Below, in pieces: positions 35,095 through 43,771 of a stretch of 64,000 nucleotides of DNA. The notes under the pieces are model-generated. The model was not told where the DNA came from. It was given only the letters and a program-made list of their open reading frames with translations, and searched no databases. Both the position numbers and the translations under genes were made by a program. Positions within the stretch are counted from its first letter, which is position 1. Each line of letters starts with the position of its first letter. Where the stretch lies: NCBI GenBank assembly GCA_038138625.1, contig JAYQEA010000002.1, positions 1 through 64,000 on the forward strand. The letters are read 5' to 3'. The stretch comes from JAQXDR01 sp038138625. GTDB taxonomy: Bacteria > Pseudomonadota > Alphaproteobacteria > Rhodobacterales > Rhodobacteraceae.

Positions 35095-36881
35095 TACGCA
35101 CCCCCCTGCGACCACTTGCACACATTATAAAGGCGCGGGCGGACGGCGAAAATCCTGATGCCATCGAACGTGAAAATCTGCGACGTCGACATGACGAAAC
35201 GCGGGACAGTTTGCGGGTTCGGGCAGAGGGACGCCTGATTGTTATGGTCATGGTCTTCTTTTGTGCGTTCAGTTTGGTTGGCGCACGCATGGGCTTGCTT
35301 GCGGCATCAGACACATTGGTGCCGCGTGGAACTGGCGAAGCTCAGCGTATTTCGGCGACGCGGGCTGATATCACCGACCGTCACGGACGCATCCTTGCGA
35401 CCAACATGGAAACCTACTCCTTGTACGCTCATCCCCGCGATATGATTGAACCCATACGCGCGGCAAAGGCACTGATGGGAATTTTCCCCGACCTTGATGA
35501 AGCAAGCGTTATAGAGAAATTCACAGGCCGCAGCCCGTTCGTATGGGTCAAGCGCCGGATCAGTCCGGAACAAAAGCAGGCGGTTCATGACATTGGTGAG
35601 CCGGGCCTCGTGTTTGGTCCGCGTGAAATGAGGTTGTATCCAAACGGACCCGTTGCTGCGCATATTCTGGGTGGGACCAGTTACGGGCGTGAGGATGTCC
35701 GTGCGGCCGAAATTGTTGGCGTCGCGGGGATTGAACGGGCACACAATGATCTTTTACGCGATCCGGCCATGGCGGGCCATTCCTTAACCCTATCGCTTGA
35801 TCTTTCGGTCCAGGCCGCAACCGAACGCGTGCTGGCGGGCGGCATGTCTTTGATGAATGCCAAAGGTGCTGCGGCGATCGTCATGCAGTGTGACACTGGT
35901 GAGGTTCTGTCCATGGCCTCACTGCCTGATTTCGATCCCAACAAGCGGCCCCGTGTCGCGGCTGATGTAACACAAGAGGATAGCCCCCTTTTCAACCGTG
36001 CGGTTCAGGGTGTTTATGAATTGGGGTCGGTCTTTAAATCATTCACCATCGCCCAGGCCTTGGACATGGGAATTGTCTCTCCGCAGACCCAGGTGGATAT
36101 TCGCGGACCTTTGCGGTGGGGCCGCCACACCATCAATGATTTTCTCAATCATGGGACCGAATTGTCGGTAGAGATGGTTCTTGTGGAATCCTCGAATATC
36201 GGCACAGCCCGCTTGGCGCAACGTATCGGAATTTCCGATCACCAGCGCTTCTTGCGCGATCTTGGATTGTTTGAGCCTTTGCCTATCGAACTCGCAGAGG
36301 CCAGCCAAGGGCGCCCGCGCTTACCAAAAAACTGGTCTGAGCTATCGACCATGACCATTTCTTATGGTCACGGATTGTCGGTGACACCGCTGCATTTGGC
36401 GACTTCTTATGCGACATTGTGCAATGGGGGCACAAAGGTGGCGCCCACGCTTATCAAACGAGAGATAAGTGAAACGGGACCCCGTTTGCTGAGTCTGCCA
36501 GCAGCGATGCAGACGACGGCGATGATGCGTCAGGTTGTGGTCCACGAAAAGGGCACGGCCTCTATGGCGAACGTGGGCGGCTATGCGGTTGCAGGTAAAA
36601 CGGGATCTGCCGACAAATATGATGCGGAAAAAGGCGGGTATCACGAAGATCGGGTCATTGCTACATTCGCCAGTGTCTTTCCGGCGGACAGGCCGGAATA
36701 TGTCCTAGTGGTCATGCTGGACGAGCCCTCGGTTCACAATGGTGATGAAATCAAACGCACAGCCGGATGGACGGCCGTGCCTGTCGCCGCCGAGATCATC
36801 AATCGCATAGCGCCGATGCTTGTTGCGCCGACACCAAATGGACCACGTGCGCTGGCTCGTGTAAGCTTGACGTCAAGATGA
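35091..36881 (+). CDS. ftsI: septal peptidoglycan transpeptidase FtsI (PBP3)
   Basis: A 596-residue class B penicillin-binding protein. A cytoplasmic, arginine-rich start is followed by a membrane anchor (about 45-65) and a pedestal domain with RADITDRHGRILATN. The transpeptidase domain has the catalytic S-x-x-K in GSVFKSF (S near 313), S-x-N in VESSNIGTA (about 366) and KTG in VAGKTGSADKYD (about 503). It crosslinks septal peptidoglycan with FtsW. The start overlaps ftsL. A 7-bp hairpin separates it from murE. Confidence 0.96.
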   Translation: MIRTPLRPLAHIIKARADGENPDAIERENLRRRHDETRDSLRVRAEGRLIVMVMVFFCAFSLVGARMGLLAASDTLVPRGTGEAQRISATRADITDRHGRILATNMETYSLYAHPRDMIEPIRAAKALMGIFPDLDEASVIEKFTGRSPFVWVKRRISPEQKQAVHDIGEPGLVFGPREMRLYPNGPVAAHILGGTSYGREDVRAAEIVGVAGIERAHNDLLRDPAMAGHSLTLSLDLSVQAATERVLAGGMSLMNAKGAAAIVMQCDTGEVLSMASLPDFDPNKRPRVAADVTQEDSPLFNRAVQGVYELGSVFKSFTIAQALDMGIVSPQTQVDIRGPLRWGRHTINDFLNHGTELSVEMVLVESSNIGTARLAQRIGISDHQRFLRDLGLFEPLPIELAEASQGRPRLPKNWSELSTMTISYGHGLSVTPLHLATSYATLCNGGTKVAPTLIKREISETGPRLLSLPAAMQTTAMMRQVVVHEKGTASMANVGGYAVAGKTGSADKYDAEKGGYHEDRVIATFASVFPADRPEYVLVVMLDEPSVHNGDEIKRTAGWTAVPVAAEIINRIAPMLVAPTPNGPRALARVSLTSR

Positions 36882-36884
36882 TAA

Positions 36885-36908
36885 CCGCGGCAGCTAATCT
36901 GGCCGCGG
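36885..36908 (+). promoter_or_regulatory. short hairpin between ftsI and murE
   Basis: CCGCGGC at 36885-36891 pairs perfectly with GCCGCGG at 36902-36908 around a 10-nt loop, in the only gap longer than a few bases before mraY. No U-tract follows, so it is not a standard terminator; it may tune mRNA decay or translation of murE. A separate 12-bp palindrome CTTGACGTCAAG lies at 36866-36877 in the last codons of ftsI. Confidence 0.4.
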
Positions 36909-36926
36909 ATCCAAGGCGAACCGGCA

Positions 36927-38405
36927 GTGACGATACATAAAAAATACCTGACTGATCTTGGGCTTGCAGCCCGGGGCGGGTTCAATCCGTTGATATCGGG
37001 GCTGGCCATCGATTCGCGCCGCGTTGGGCCGTCGGAGTTATTTGCGGCTTTGCCGGGCACGGCCGTACATGGCAGCCGCTTTATAAAGATGGCTCTGGAA
37101 CGAGGCGCTACGGCGATATTGACAGATGCCGAAGGCGCTGCGTTTGCCGAAGACGTGTTGTCACAAAGTCAGGCTGCGATTGTTGTCACCGAAGAACCCC
37201 GGGCGGCATTATCAGCGGCTGCCGCCTTGTGGTTTGCCCGTCAGCCCGACACCATGGTGGCTGTGACCGGAACCAACGGCAAAACCTCAGTGGCCAGTTT
37301 TACGCGGCAGATCTGGCAGGCGCTCGGGTATGCTTCGGTAAATCTGGGCACCACGGGCGTCGAAGGGGACTGGCAGGCACCTTTGGCCCATACGACACCG
37401 GATCCACTGACCTTACACAAAGCTTTGATGAATGCCGCCGACGCCGGTATCACGCATGCCGCGATGGAGGCATCCAGTCATGGTCTGGACCAAAGGCGCT
37501 TGGATGGCGTCGCCCTGAAAGCGGCCGCGTTTACCAATTTCTCTCAGGATCATCTGGATTATCACCGGACGTTCGATGCCTATTTTACGGCCAAGGCCGG
37601 ACTTTTTGATCGGCTGCTTCCGCCCGAGGGTTGTGCCGTGATCAATCTGTCCGATCCAAAGGGCGGTTCGCTTGCAGATATTACGCGTCAGCGCGGTGCG
37701 CGGGTTTTGGGGGTGGGTCCGGATGGTGTGCTGACAATTCTCGGGCAACGCTACGATGTGACGGGGCAGGACCTGAGATTTGCCCATCGCAATGCGGTGC
37801 ATCAGGTGCGGCTGAATTTGATGGGTGGCTTTCAGGCGGAAAATGTTCTTATCGCCGCTGGTTTGACAATTGCCGTTGGCGCTGATCCTGCGGATGTATT
37901 TGATGCTTTGCCTAAAATCGAGACGGTCAAAGGACGAATGCAGCTTGTGGCGCAACGTGACAATGGTGCAGCCGTGTTCGTAGACTACGCGCACACACCT
38001 GACGCTGTGGCCACAGCGTTGAGCGCGCTCAGACCGCATGTGTTGGGACGACTGATTGCAATTATTGGTGCCGGCGGTGACAGAGACGCGACCAAGCGTC
38101 CTTTGATGGGTCAAGCGGCCGCACAGGCGGCAGATTTGGTATTCGTGACGGATGATAACCCGCGCAGTGAGGATCCGGCCGTCATCCGCGCAGCCGTTCT
38201 GGGTGGGGTTCCTGGCGCAATCGAGGTCGCAGACCGCGCCGAAGCTATTTTACGGGCGACCGCCGAATTGGGGCCGGGGGACGCGTTGTTGATCTGTGGC
38301 AAAGGACACGAGACGGGACAACAGATAGGCAATGTGACCTACCCCTTTGATGATACAGAGCAGGCCTCTATTTCGGTTGCCGCATTGGATGGAAAGATAC
38401 CATGA
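36927..38405 (+). CDS. murE: UDP-MurNAc-tripeptide synthetase (meso-diaminopimelate-adding) MurE
   Basis: A 492-residue Mur ligase. The N-terminal substrate domain has ISGLAIDSRRVGPSELFAALPG. The central ATP-binding domain has VAVTGTNGKTSVASF (about 112-126). The C-terminal domain contains VFVDYAHTPDAV and the DNPRSEDP motif (about 410) diagnostic of meso-diaminopimelate specificity. It adds meso-A2pm to UDP-MurNAc-Ala-Glu, so the wall is Gram-negative type. Translation starts at GTG 36927; the stop overlaps the murF start. Confidence 0.96.
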   Translation: MTIHKKYLTDLGLAARGGFNPLISGLAIDSRRVGPSELFAALPGTAVHGSRFIKMALERGATAILTDAEGAAFAEDVLSQSQAAIVVTEEPRAALSAAAALWFARQPDTMVAVTGTNGKTSVASFTRQIWQALGYASVNLGTTGVEGDWQAPLAHTTPDPLTLHKALMNAADAGITHAAMEASSHGLDQRRLDGVALKAAAFTNFSQDHLDYHRTFDAYFTAKAGLFDRLLPPEGCAVINLSDPKGGSLADITRQRGARVLGVGPDGVLTILGQRYDVTGQDLRFAHRNAVHQVRLNLMGGFQAENVLIAAGLTIAVGADPADVFDALPKIETVKGRMQLVAQRDNGAAVFVDYAHTPDAVATALSALRPHVLGRLIAIIGAGGDRDATKRPLMGQAAAQAADLVFVTDDNPRSEDPAVIRAAVLGGVPGAIEVADRAEAILRATAELGPGDALLICGKGHETGQQIGNVTYPFDDTEQASISVAALDGKIP

Positions 38406-39853
38406 CCCTATGGCGCGCAACCGACGCTGCACAGGCCACAGGCGGACGCACCACTGGGGATTGGTGTGTCACGGGCGTTTCAATCGACAGTCGCAACCTC
38501 ACACGCGGAGATTTGTTCGTGGCACTCACAGATGTCCGCGATGGACATGATTTTGTGTCAGCCGCTCTGGCCGCAGGGGCAGGAGCAGCGCTGGTAAGCC
38601 GTATACCCGAAGGCGTACCACCGGATGCCCCACTGCTGATTGTCAAAGACGTGCAAACCGCGCTTGAGGATCTGGGCCGCGCGGCAAGGGCGCGCTTTAC
38701 CGGGCAGGTGGTTGCAGTGACGGGATCGGTCGGAAAGACATCGACGAAAGAAATGCTGCGCGATGTCCTTGGGGGACAGGGAAAGACCCATGCGGCAGTG
38801 GCAAGCTACAACAATCATTGGGGGGTGCCGCTGACCCTCGCGCGGATGCCGCCAGATGCATGTTTTGCCGTGATCGAAATCGGGATGAACCATCCCGGAG
38901 AAATTGCGCCACTGTCGAAAATGGCACGGCCCCATGTGGCGGTTGTGACAACTGTTGCACCTGCCCATCTGGCCGCCTTTCGCGACATTGCAGGTATCGC
39001 GTGTGAAAAGGCCACGATCTTTGAGGGATTAGAGCCGAATGGCGTTGCGATATACAACGGGGATCTTGAGGTATCTGGTCTGCTGCTGGCTGGTGCGCGC
39101 GCCCGGACAAATCGAATTATTTCCTTTGGCGAGCGCGCCTCAAATCATCACCGTGCAACGACGGTGCGGCTCCTTGATCACGTGACGGTGGTCACGGGAC
39201 GTGCCTGGCGCACACCGTTGTTGTTCAAGCTCGCGGTGCCGGGCCGGCATTTTGCGACCAATGCGCTTGCAGTGATGGCTGTTGTGCAGGTTCTTGGGTT
39301 GGATCGGGCGATCGCGGCAACCGACTTGGGACGCTGGACCCCTGTCGCAGGGCGAGGTCTCCGCGAAATCATTCGTCTGGATCCTGTAGATGAACGCCAA
39401 TCGATCGAGCTGATTGACGACGCCTATAATGCCAATCCTGCATCTGTATCTGCGGCTATGGATGTTTTGGCATCGGTGCCCATTGGCAAGGGGGCAGGTC
39501 ATAGGGCCCGTGGGCGGCGAATTGCCTATTTGGGGGATATGAAAGAACTGGGTCCCAGCGAGGATATTCTGCACAGGGGGTTGGCCGATCTTTCTGCATT
39601 TGCTGAAATCGACGTTGTGCATTGTGTGGGGCCTTTGATGGAGGCGTTGTATAACGCTTTGCCAGTAACAAAGCGGGGACGCTGGACAGAAACATCACAG
39701 GCCATGGCAGCACATGTTGCGGGGGACTTGAATGTGGCTGATGTGGTGTTGGTGAAAGGGTCGCTGTCCATGGGGCTGGCGCAAGTGGTTGACGCGGTGC
39801 GTGCCATGGGTCATCTCCGGCCCTTACAGGACGCGGACCATAAGGAGGCGTGA
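38402..39853 (+). CDS. murF: UDP-MurNAc-tripeptide:D-Ala-D-Ala ligase MurF
   Basis: A 483-residue Mur ligase. Motifs are GVSIDSRNLTRGDLFVAL at the N-terminus, the P-loop VAVTGSVGKTSTKEML (about 103-118), SYNNHWGVPLTLARMP, IEIGMNHPGEI, DDAYNANPASVSAAM and YLGDMKELG. It adds the D-Ala-D-Ala dipeptide to complete the cytoplasmic precursor. It overlaps murE by four bases and lies one base before mraY. Confidence 0.96.
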   Translation: MTLWRATDAAQATGGRTTGDWCVTGVSIDSRNLTRGDLFVALTDVRDGHDFVSAALAAGAGAALVSRIPEGVPPDAPLLIVKDVQTALEDLGRAARARFTGQVVAVTGSVGKTSTKEMLRDVLGGQGKTHAAVASYNNHWGVPLTLARMPPDACFAVIEIGMNHPGEIAPLSKMARPHVAVVTTVAPAHLAAFRDIAGIACEKATIFEGLEPNGVAIYNGDLEVSGLLLAGARARTNRIISFGERASNHHRATTVRLLDHVTVVTGRAWRTPLLFKLAVPGRHFATNALAVMAVVQVLGLDRAIAATDLGRWTPVAGRGLREIIRLDPVDERQSIELIDDAYNANPASVSAAMDVLASVPIGKGAGHRARGRRIAYLGDMKELGPSEDILHRGLADLSAFAEIDVVHCVGPLMEALYNALPVTKRGRWTETSQAMAAHVAGDLNVADVVLVKGSLSMGLAQVVDAVRAMGHLRPLQDADHKEA

Positions 39854-39854
39854 T

Positions 39855-40976
39855 ATGCTATATTGGATGACGCTTTTGTCAGATGGCGGAGACGTCTTTA
39901 ACCTGTTTCGCTATATTACGTTTCGCGCAGGCGGAGCGTTTCTAACCGCGCTGGTGTTTGGATTCGTGTTTGGTCTACCGCTCATCAACGTGTTGCGGCG
40001 TCGGCAAGGCAAAGGCCAGCCGATCCGAGAAGATGGACCTGAAAGCCATTTTGCCAAAGCTGGAACCCCGACCATGGGGGGATTATTGATCGTCGGGGCG
40101 CTGGTGACGTCAACGGTGCTTTGGGCGCGTCTCGACAATCCCTTTATCTGGATTGTTCTTGCGGTCACTTTATGTTTTGCGGCGATCGGGTTTGCCGACG
40201 ACTATGCCAAAGTATCCAAAGGCAATGCCAAGGGCGTGCCGGGCCGTGTCCGTCTGCTTTTGGGGTTTGCCATTGCCGGATGTGCAACCTACGCGACGAT
40301 GGTGGTTCATGCAGGCTATGATGCGGAACTGGCCTTGCGGATCGAAGACTACAAACCGCTCGCCAGCCGTCTTGCAATGCCCGTTTTAAAAGATGTTCTT
40401 TTAAATCTGGGCCTGTTTTACATCGTTTTCGGCATGATTGTCATTGTTGGTGCGGCCAATGCGGTCAACCTGACCGATGGACTGGACGGGCTTGCGATCA
40501 TGCCGGTGATGATTGCTGCGGGCACCTTGGGCATAATCGCCTATGCGGTGGGACGCGTCGATTTCACGCAATATCTTGACGTTCACTACGTGCCGGGGAC
40601 AGGTGAAATTTTGATCTTTTGTGCCGGACTGTTTGGCGGTGGGCTTGGATTTCTATGGTACAATGCGCCCCCGGCTGCCGTGTTCATGGGCGATACAGGT
40701 TCGTTGGCTTTGGGTGGTGCATTGGGTGCGATTGCTGTCAGCACCAAACATGAGATCGTCTTGGCGATCGTGGGGGGGCTTTTTGTGGTCGAGGCGCTCT
40801 CCGTGATCATTCAGGTCGTCTATTTTAAATGGACCGGTAGGCGCGTTTTTTTGATGGCGCCGATACATCACCACTACGAAAAAAAGGGTTGGGCCGAGCC
40901 GACAATCGTAATCCGGTTCTGGATCATCTCGCTGATCCTCGCAATCATCGGGTTGGCCACGTTGAAGGTACGCTGA
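39855..40976 (+). CDS. mraY: phospho-MurNAc-pentapeptide translocase MraY
   Basis: A 373-residue polytopic membrane enzyme (about ten transmembrane segments). Conserved motifs are QPIREDGPESHFAKAGTPTMGG, the catalytic aspartate pair in GFADDYAKVSKGN, AVNLTDGLDGLA, AAVFMGDTGSLALGGALG and the cytoplasmic MAPIHHHYEKKGW loop. It transfers phospho-MurNAc-pentapeptide to undecaprenyl phosphate to form lipid I. The start is the ATG at 39855 behind a strong AAGGAGG. Confidence 0.97.
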   Translation: MLYWMTLLSDGGDVFNLFRYITFRAGGAFLTALVFGFVFGLPLINVLRRRQGKGQPIREDGPESHFAKAGTPTMGGLLIVGALVTSTVLWARLDNPFIWIVLAVTLCFAAIGFADDYAKVSKGNAKGVPGRVRLLLGFAIAGCATYATMVVHAGYDAELALRIEDYKPLASRLAMPVLKDVLLNLGLFYIVFGMIVIVGAANAVNLTDGLDGLAIMPVMIAAGTLGIIAYAVGRVDFTQYLDVHYVPGTGEILIFCAGLFGGGLGFLWYNAPPAAVFMGDTGSLALGGALGAIAVSTKHEIVLAIVGGLFVVEALSVIIQVVYFKWTGRRVFLMAPIHHHYEKKGWAEPTIVIRFWIISLILAIIGLATLKVR

Positions 40977-41094
40977 AGATGACCTGTGCCTGTAGACTAA
41001 GGCCAACACAGGACTGTCGTGGTCCTTACAAAGATGTTGCGATGCGAACCTTTGGATCGCTGACATGCCTCCGCCCGAACAAAAGGGGCGATGC

Positions 41095-42504
41095 ATGATT
41101 GCGGTTCGTGGGTTTGTCAATGCGCGGGTCGGCGTACTGGGGCTGGGGCGGTCTGGTATGTCGACAGCGCGGGCGCTTGTTGCGGGCGGTGCGCATCCGG
41201 TGTGTTGGGATGACAACCCTGATGCACGCGCTCGGGCTGCCGCGGACGGGTTTACCGTCGAAGATCTGCGAACTGCAAAAGCCCTGGCCTGCTTGGTTGT
41301 ATCTCCGGGTATTGCGCATCTTTTTCCCACACCTCACCCCGCGGTGCGCGCCGCATTGATGGAGGGTGTACCGGTCGATAACGACATCGGATTGTTTTTC
41401 AGATCGCTGGCTGTTTCGGATTGGGATCGTTTTGATCAGCCTCCGCGGGTGATCGCTGTCACCGGATCGAACGGCAAATCTACCACCTCTGCCTTGATTG
41501 CGCATGTGCTGGACAGTGTCGGGCGCGAGGTGCAACTGGCGGGCAATATCGGGCGCGGTGTTTTGGATATAGATCCACCGGGCGACGGTGATTTGGTGGT
41601 TCTTGAACTGTCGTCATACCAAACCGAACTGGCCCGTGCGTTGACCCCTGATATCGCCGTTTTCACCAATCTCAGCCCCGATCATCTGGACAGACATGGT
41701 GGTTTTGGAGGCTATTTTGCGGCCAAGCGTCGGCTTTTTTCCGAAGGAGGGCCAGATCGGGCAATCGTCGGTATTGATGAGGACGCAGGGCTTTTTCTAG
41801 CGGGACAGCTGTCCGAAGGTGCGGCAGACGATCGCGTGATCCGTGTCGCAAGGGGAAAGGCGAAAGGATCAGCCTGGCAGGTGCTTGCCCGCAAGGGGTT
41901 TTTGGCGGAATGGCGCAAAGGCCGGCAGGTTGCGTCCCTTGATCTGCGCGGTATGCAGGGTCTGGCAGGTGCTCATAATCATCAAAATGCATGCGCATGT
42001 TACGCGGTCTGTCGCAGCCTTGGACTGGCGCCCCGCGTGATCGAGAGTGCTCTGGCCAGCTTTGCAGGCCTCGCGCACCGCAGTCAGTTCGTTGTAGACC
42101 ATGGTGGCGTGCGGGTTATCAACGATAGCAAAGCCACGAATGTCGACAGCGCCTTGCAGGCACTGTTGGCTTTTGAACGCGTGCAGTGGATCTGTGGTGG
42201 TCAGCAGAAAGAGGGCGGGCTTGACGGGCTTGCAGCCGGATTGAACCACGTCGTACAGGCCTACGTTATCGGGCAGGATGCAGCCGCTTTTGCACAGGCC
42301 CTGCCGCAAGATAAGGTGCAGATCTGCGGTGACATGCGCACAGCCGTGGCGTCTGCGCTTGGTGCGGCTCAACCGGGTGAGGTCGTACTGCTGGCACCGG
42401 CGGCCGCCAGTTTTGATCAATATGATAGCTTTGAAGCCCGTGGACAGGACTTCATGCAATGCGTGGCCGCTGTGCTGGCAAAACTGAACAGTGCGTCTGC
42501 ATAG
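41095..42504 (+). CDS. murD: UDP-MurNAc-L-alanine:D-glutamate ligase MurD
   Basis: A 469-residue Mur ligase. It opens with VGVLGLGRSGMSTARALVAGG and VVSPGI, followed by the P-loop VIAVTGSNGKSTTSALI (about 118-134), LELSSYQTELA, TNLSPDHLDRHG and INDSKATNVDSALQAL, and ends in LLAPAAASFDQYDSFEARGQDF. It adds D-glutamate. The ATG at 41095 with AAAGGGG upstream is preferred over an ATG ten codons earlier. It is separated from mraY by 118 bp, unlike the tight packing before, so it may have its own promoter. It is the last dcw gene here. Confidence 0.95.
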   Translation: MIAVRGFVNARVGVLGLGRSGMSTARALVAGGAHPVCWDDNPDARARAAADGFTVEDLRTAKALACLVVSPGIAHLFPTPHPAVRAALMEGVPVDNDIGLFFRSLAVSDWDRFDQPPRVIAVTGSNGKSTTSALIAHVLDSVGREVQLAGNIGRGVLDIDPPGDGDLVVLELSSYQTELARALTPDIAVFTNLSPDHLDRHGGFGGYFAAKRRLFSEGGPDRAIVGIDEDAGLFLAGQLSEGAADDRVIRVARGKAKGSAWQVLARKGFLAEWRKGRQVASLDLRGMQGLAGAHNHQNACACYAVCRSLGLAPRVIESALASFAGLAHRSQFVVDHGGVRVINDSKATNVDSALQALLAFERVQWICGGQQKEGGLDGLAAGLNHVVQAYVIGQDAAAFAQALPQDKVQICGDMRTAVASALGAAQPGEVVLLAPAAASFDQYDSFEARGQDFMQCVAAVLAKLNSASA

Positions 42505-42506
42505 GC

Positions 42507-43709
42507 TTATACGTTGCCCTGCATGCGAGCCACTTGACCCGCAGCCTGACCCGATGCCCAGGCCCATTGAAAATTGTATCCCCCGAGCCAGCCCGTGACG
42601 TCGACGCATTCACCAATGAAATACAAGCCTTTGCAATGGCGTGACATCATGGTTTTGCTGTCGATGTCGCGGGTGGTGATGCCGCCAAGGGTCACCTCGG
42701 CAGTCCGGTAGCCCTCTGTGCCCTGCGGCGTGACGGACCAACGATGCAGTCGGGCGGACAGCGCCGCGATGTCACGATTTGACAGATTGGCGAGTTGACC
42801 GTCAAGCGGGAGATCCCGTGCAAGATGTGCGACCAGCCGATCTGGCAAAAGGCTGGCCATCACTGTGCTAAGCTGCTGGCGTGGCCGCGTTGCGCGGGCC
42901 TGCTGCACAGCATCTGTAACCGATCGATCGGGAAACAGATCCAAGATTACCTCCTGTCCCGGCGACCAGTAGCTTGAAATTTGCAAAATCGCCGGGCCCG
43001 ACAGGCCGCGGTGGGTAAATAACATTGCTTCATCAAATTGCGCTTCTGCGCAACTGGCCCGAATTGGCAAGCTCACACCTGCCAGCGGTTTGAAACGTCC
43101 GTCAGGAAAGGTGAATGGCACCAGCCCAGCGCGGGTTTCGGTGGTTGTATGCCCAAATTTGGCTGCAATATCATATGCAAGCCCGGTCGCACCCATTTTG
43201 GGGATGGATTTTCCGCCCGTGGCGACAATCAGGTTCCGGGCTGTGATCGCATGGCTTTGCCCCTCTTTTTCAACGTTGATGTGAAAGCAACTGCCATCAT
43301 GGCTAAGGTCGACAAGCCGCGTTTGCAGCCATAAATCCGCTGCGCTGCACTCGTCCAAAAGCATGCGTACGATTTGGCGGGCGGATCCATCACAAAAAAG
43401 CTGGCCCAAGGTTTTTTCGTGCCAGGCGATGCGGTGTTTTTCGACGAGATCCAGAAAATCAAAGGCTGTATAGCGGCTTAGGGCAGATTTGTGAAAGTGG
43501 GGATTTTGGCCCAAGAAAGCCTCTGGGCCGCAGCCTAAATTGGTGAAATTACAGCGCCCTCCGCCAGAGATGCGGATTTTCTCGCCGGGTGCGCGTGCGT
43601 GGTCGATGATAAGCGTGTTCGGGCCGCTTTGAGAGGCGGCCATAAGGCCGGCTGCCCCGGCACCCAACACCAAAGTATTTATATGCATAACGCGGGGTGT
43701 GTCATGCAC
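42507..43709 (-). CDS. HI0933/YhiN-family NAD(P)/FAD-dependent oxidoreductase
   Basis: The product is 400 residues. It has the FAD motif LVLGAGAAGLMAASQSG, then the family signature KIRISGGGRCNFTN (about 44-57), FHKSALSRYTAFDFLDLV, VATGGKSIPKMGATGLAYDIA, FTHRGLSGPAILQISSYW and the closing EVTLGGI and GLYFIGECVDVTGWLGGYNFQWAWASG. The biochemical role of this widespread flavoprotein family is unsettled; tRNA dihydrouridine reduction has been reported for a YhiN-like member, as I recall. It is convergent with murD with a two-base gap. Confidence 0.9.
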   Translation of the reverse strand: MHDTPRVMHINTLVLGAGAAGLMAASQSGPNTLIIDHARAPGEKIRISGGGRCNFTNLGCGPEAFLGQNPHFHKSALSRYTAFDFLDLVEKHRIAWHEKTLGQLFCDGSARQIVRMLLDECSAADLWLQTRLVDLSHDGSCFHINVEKEGQSHAITARNLIVATGGKSIPKMGATGLAYDIAAKFGHTTTETRAGLVPFTFPDGRFKPLAGVSLPIRASCAEAQFDEAMLFTHRGLSGPAILQISSYWSPGQEVILDLFPDRSVTDAVQQARATRPRQQLSTVMASLLPDRLVAHLARDLPLDGQLANLSNRDIAALSARLHRWSVTPQGTEGYRTAEVTLGGITTRDIDSKTMMSRHCKGLYFIGECVDVTGWLGGYNFQWAWASGQAAGQVARMQGNV

Positions 43710-43771
43710 AGACCCTTAGTGCAACCCCGTGCCGCGGGCTCTTTCGCGCGTCGTATATGTCTGGGGAGAGA

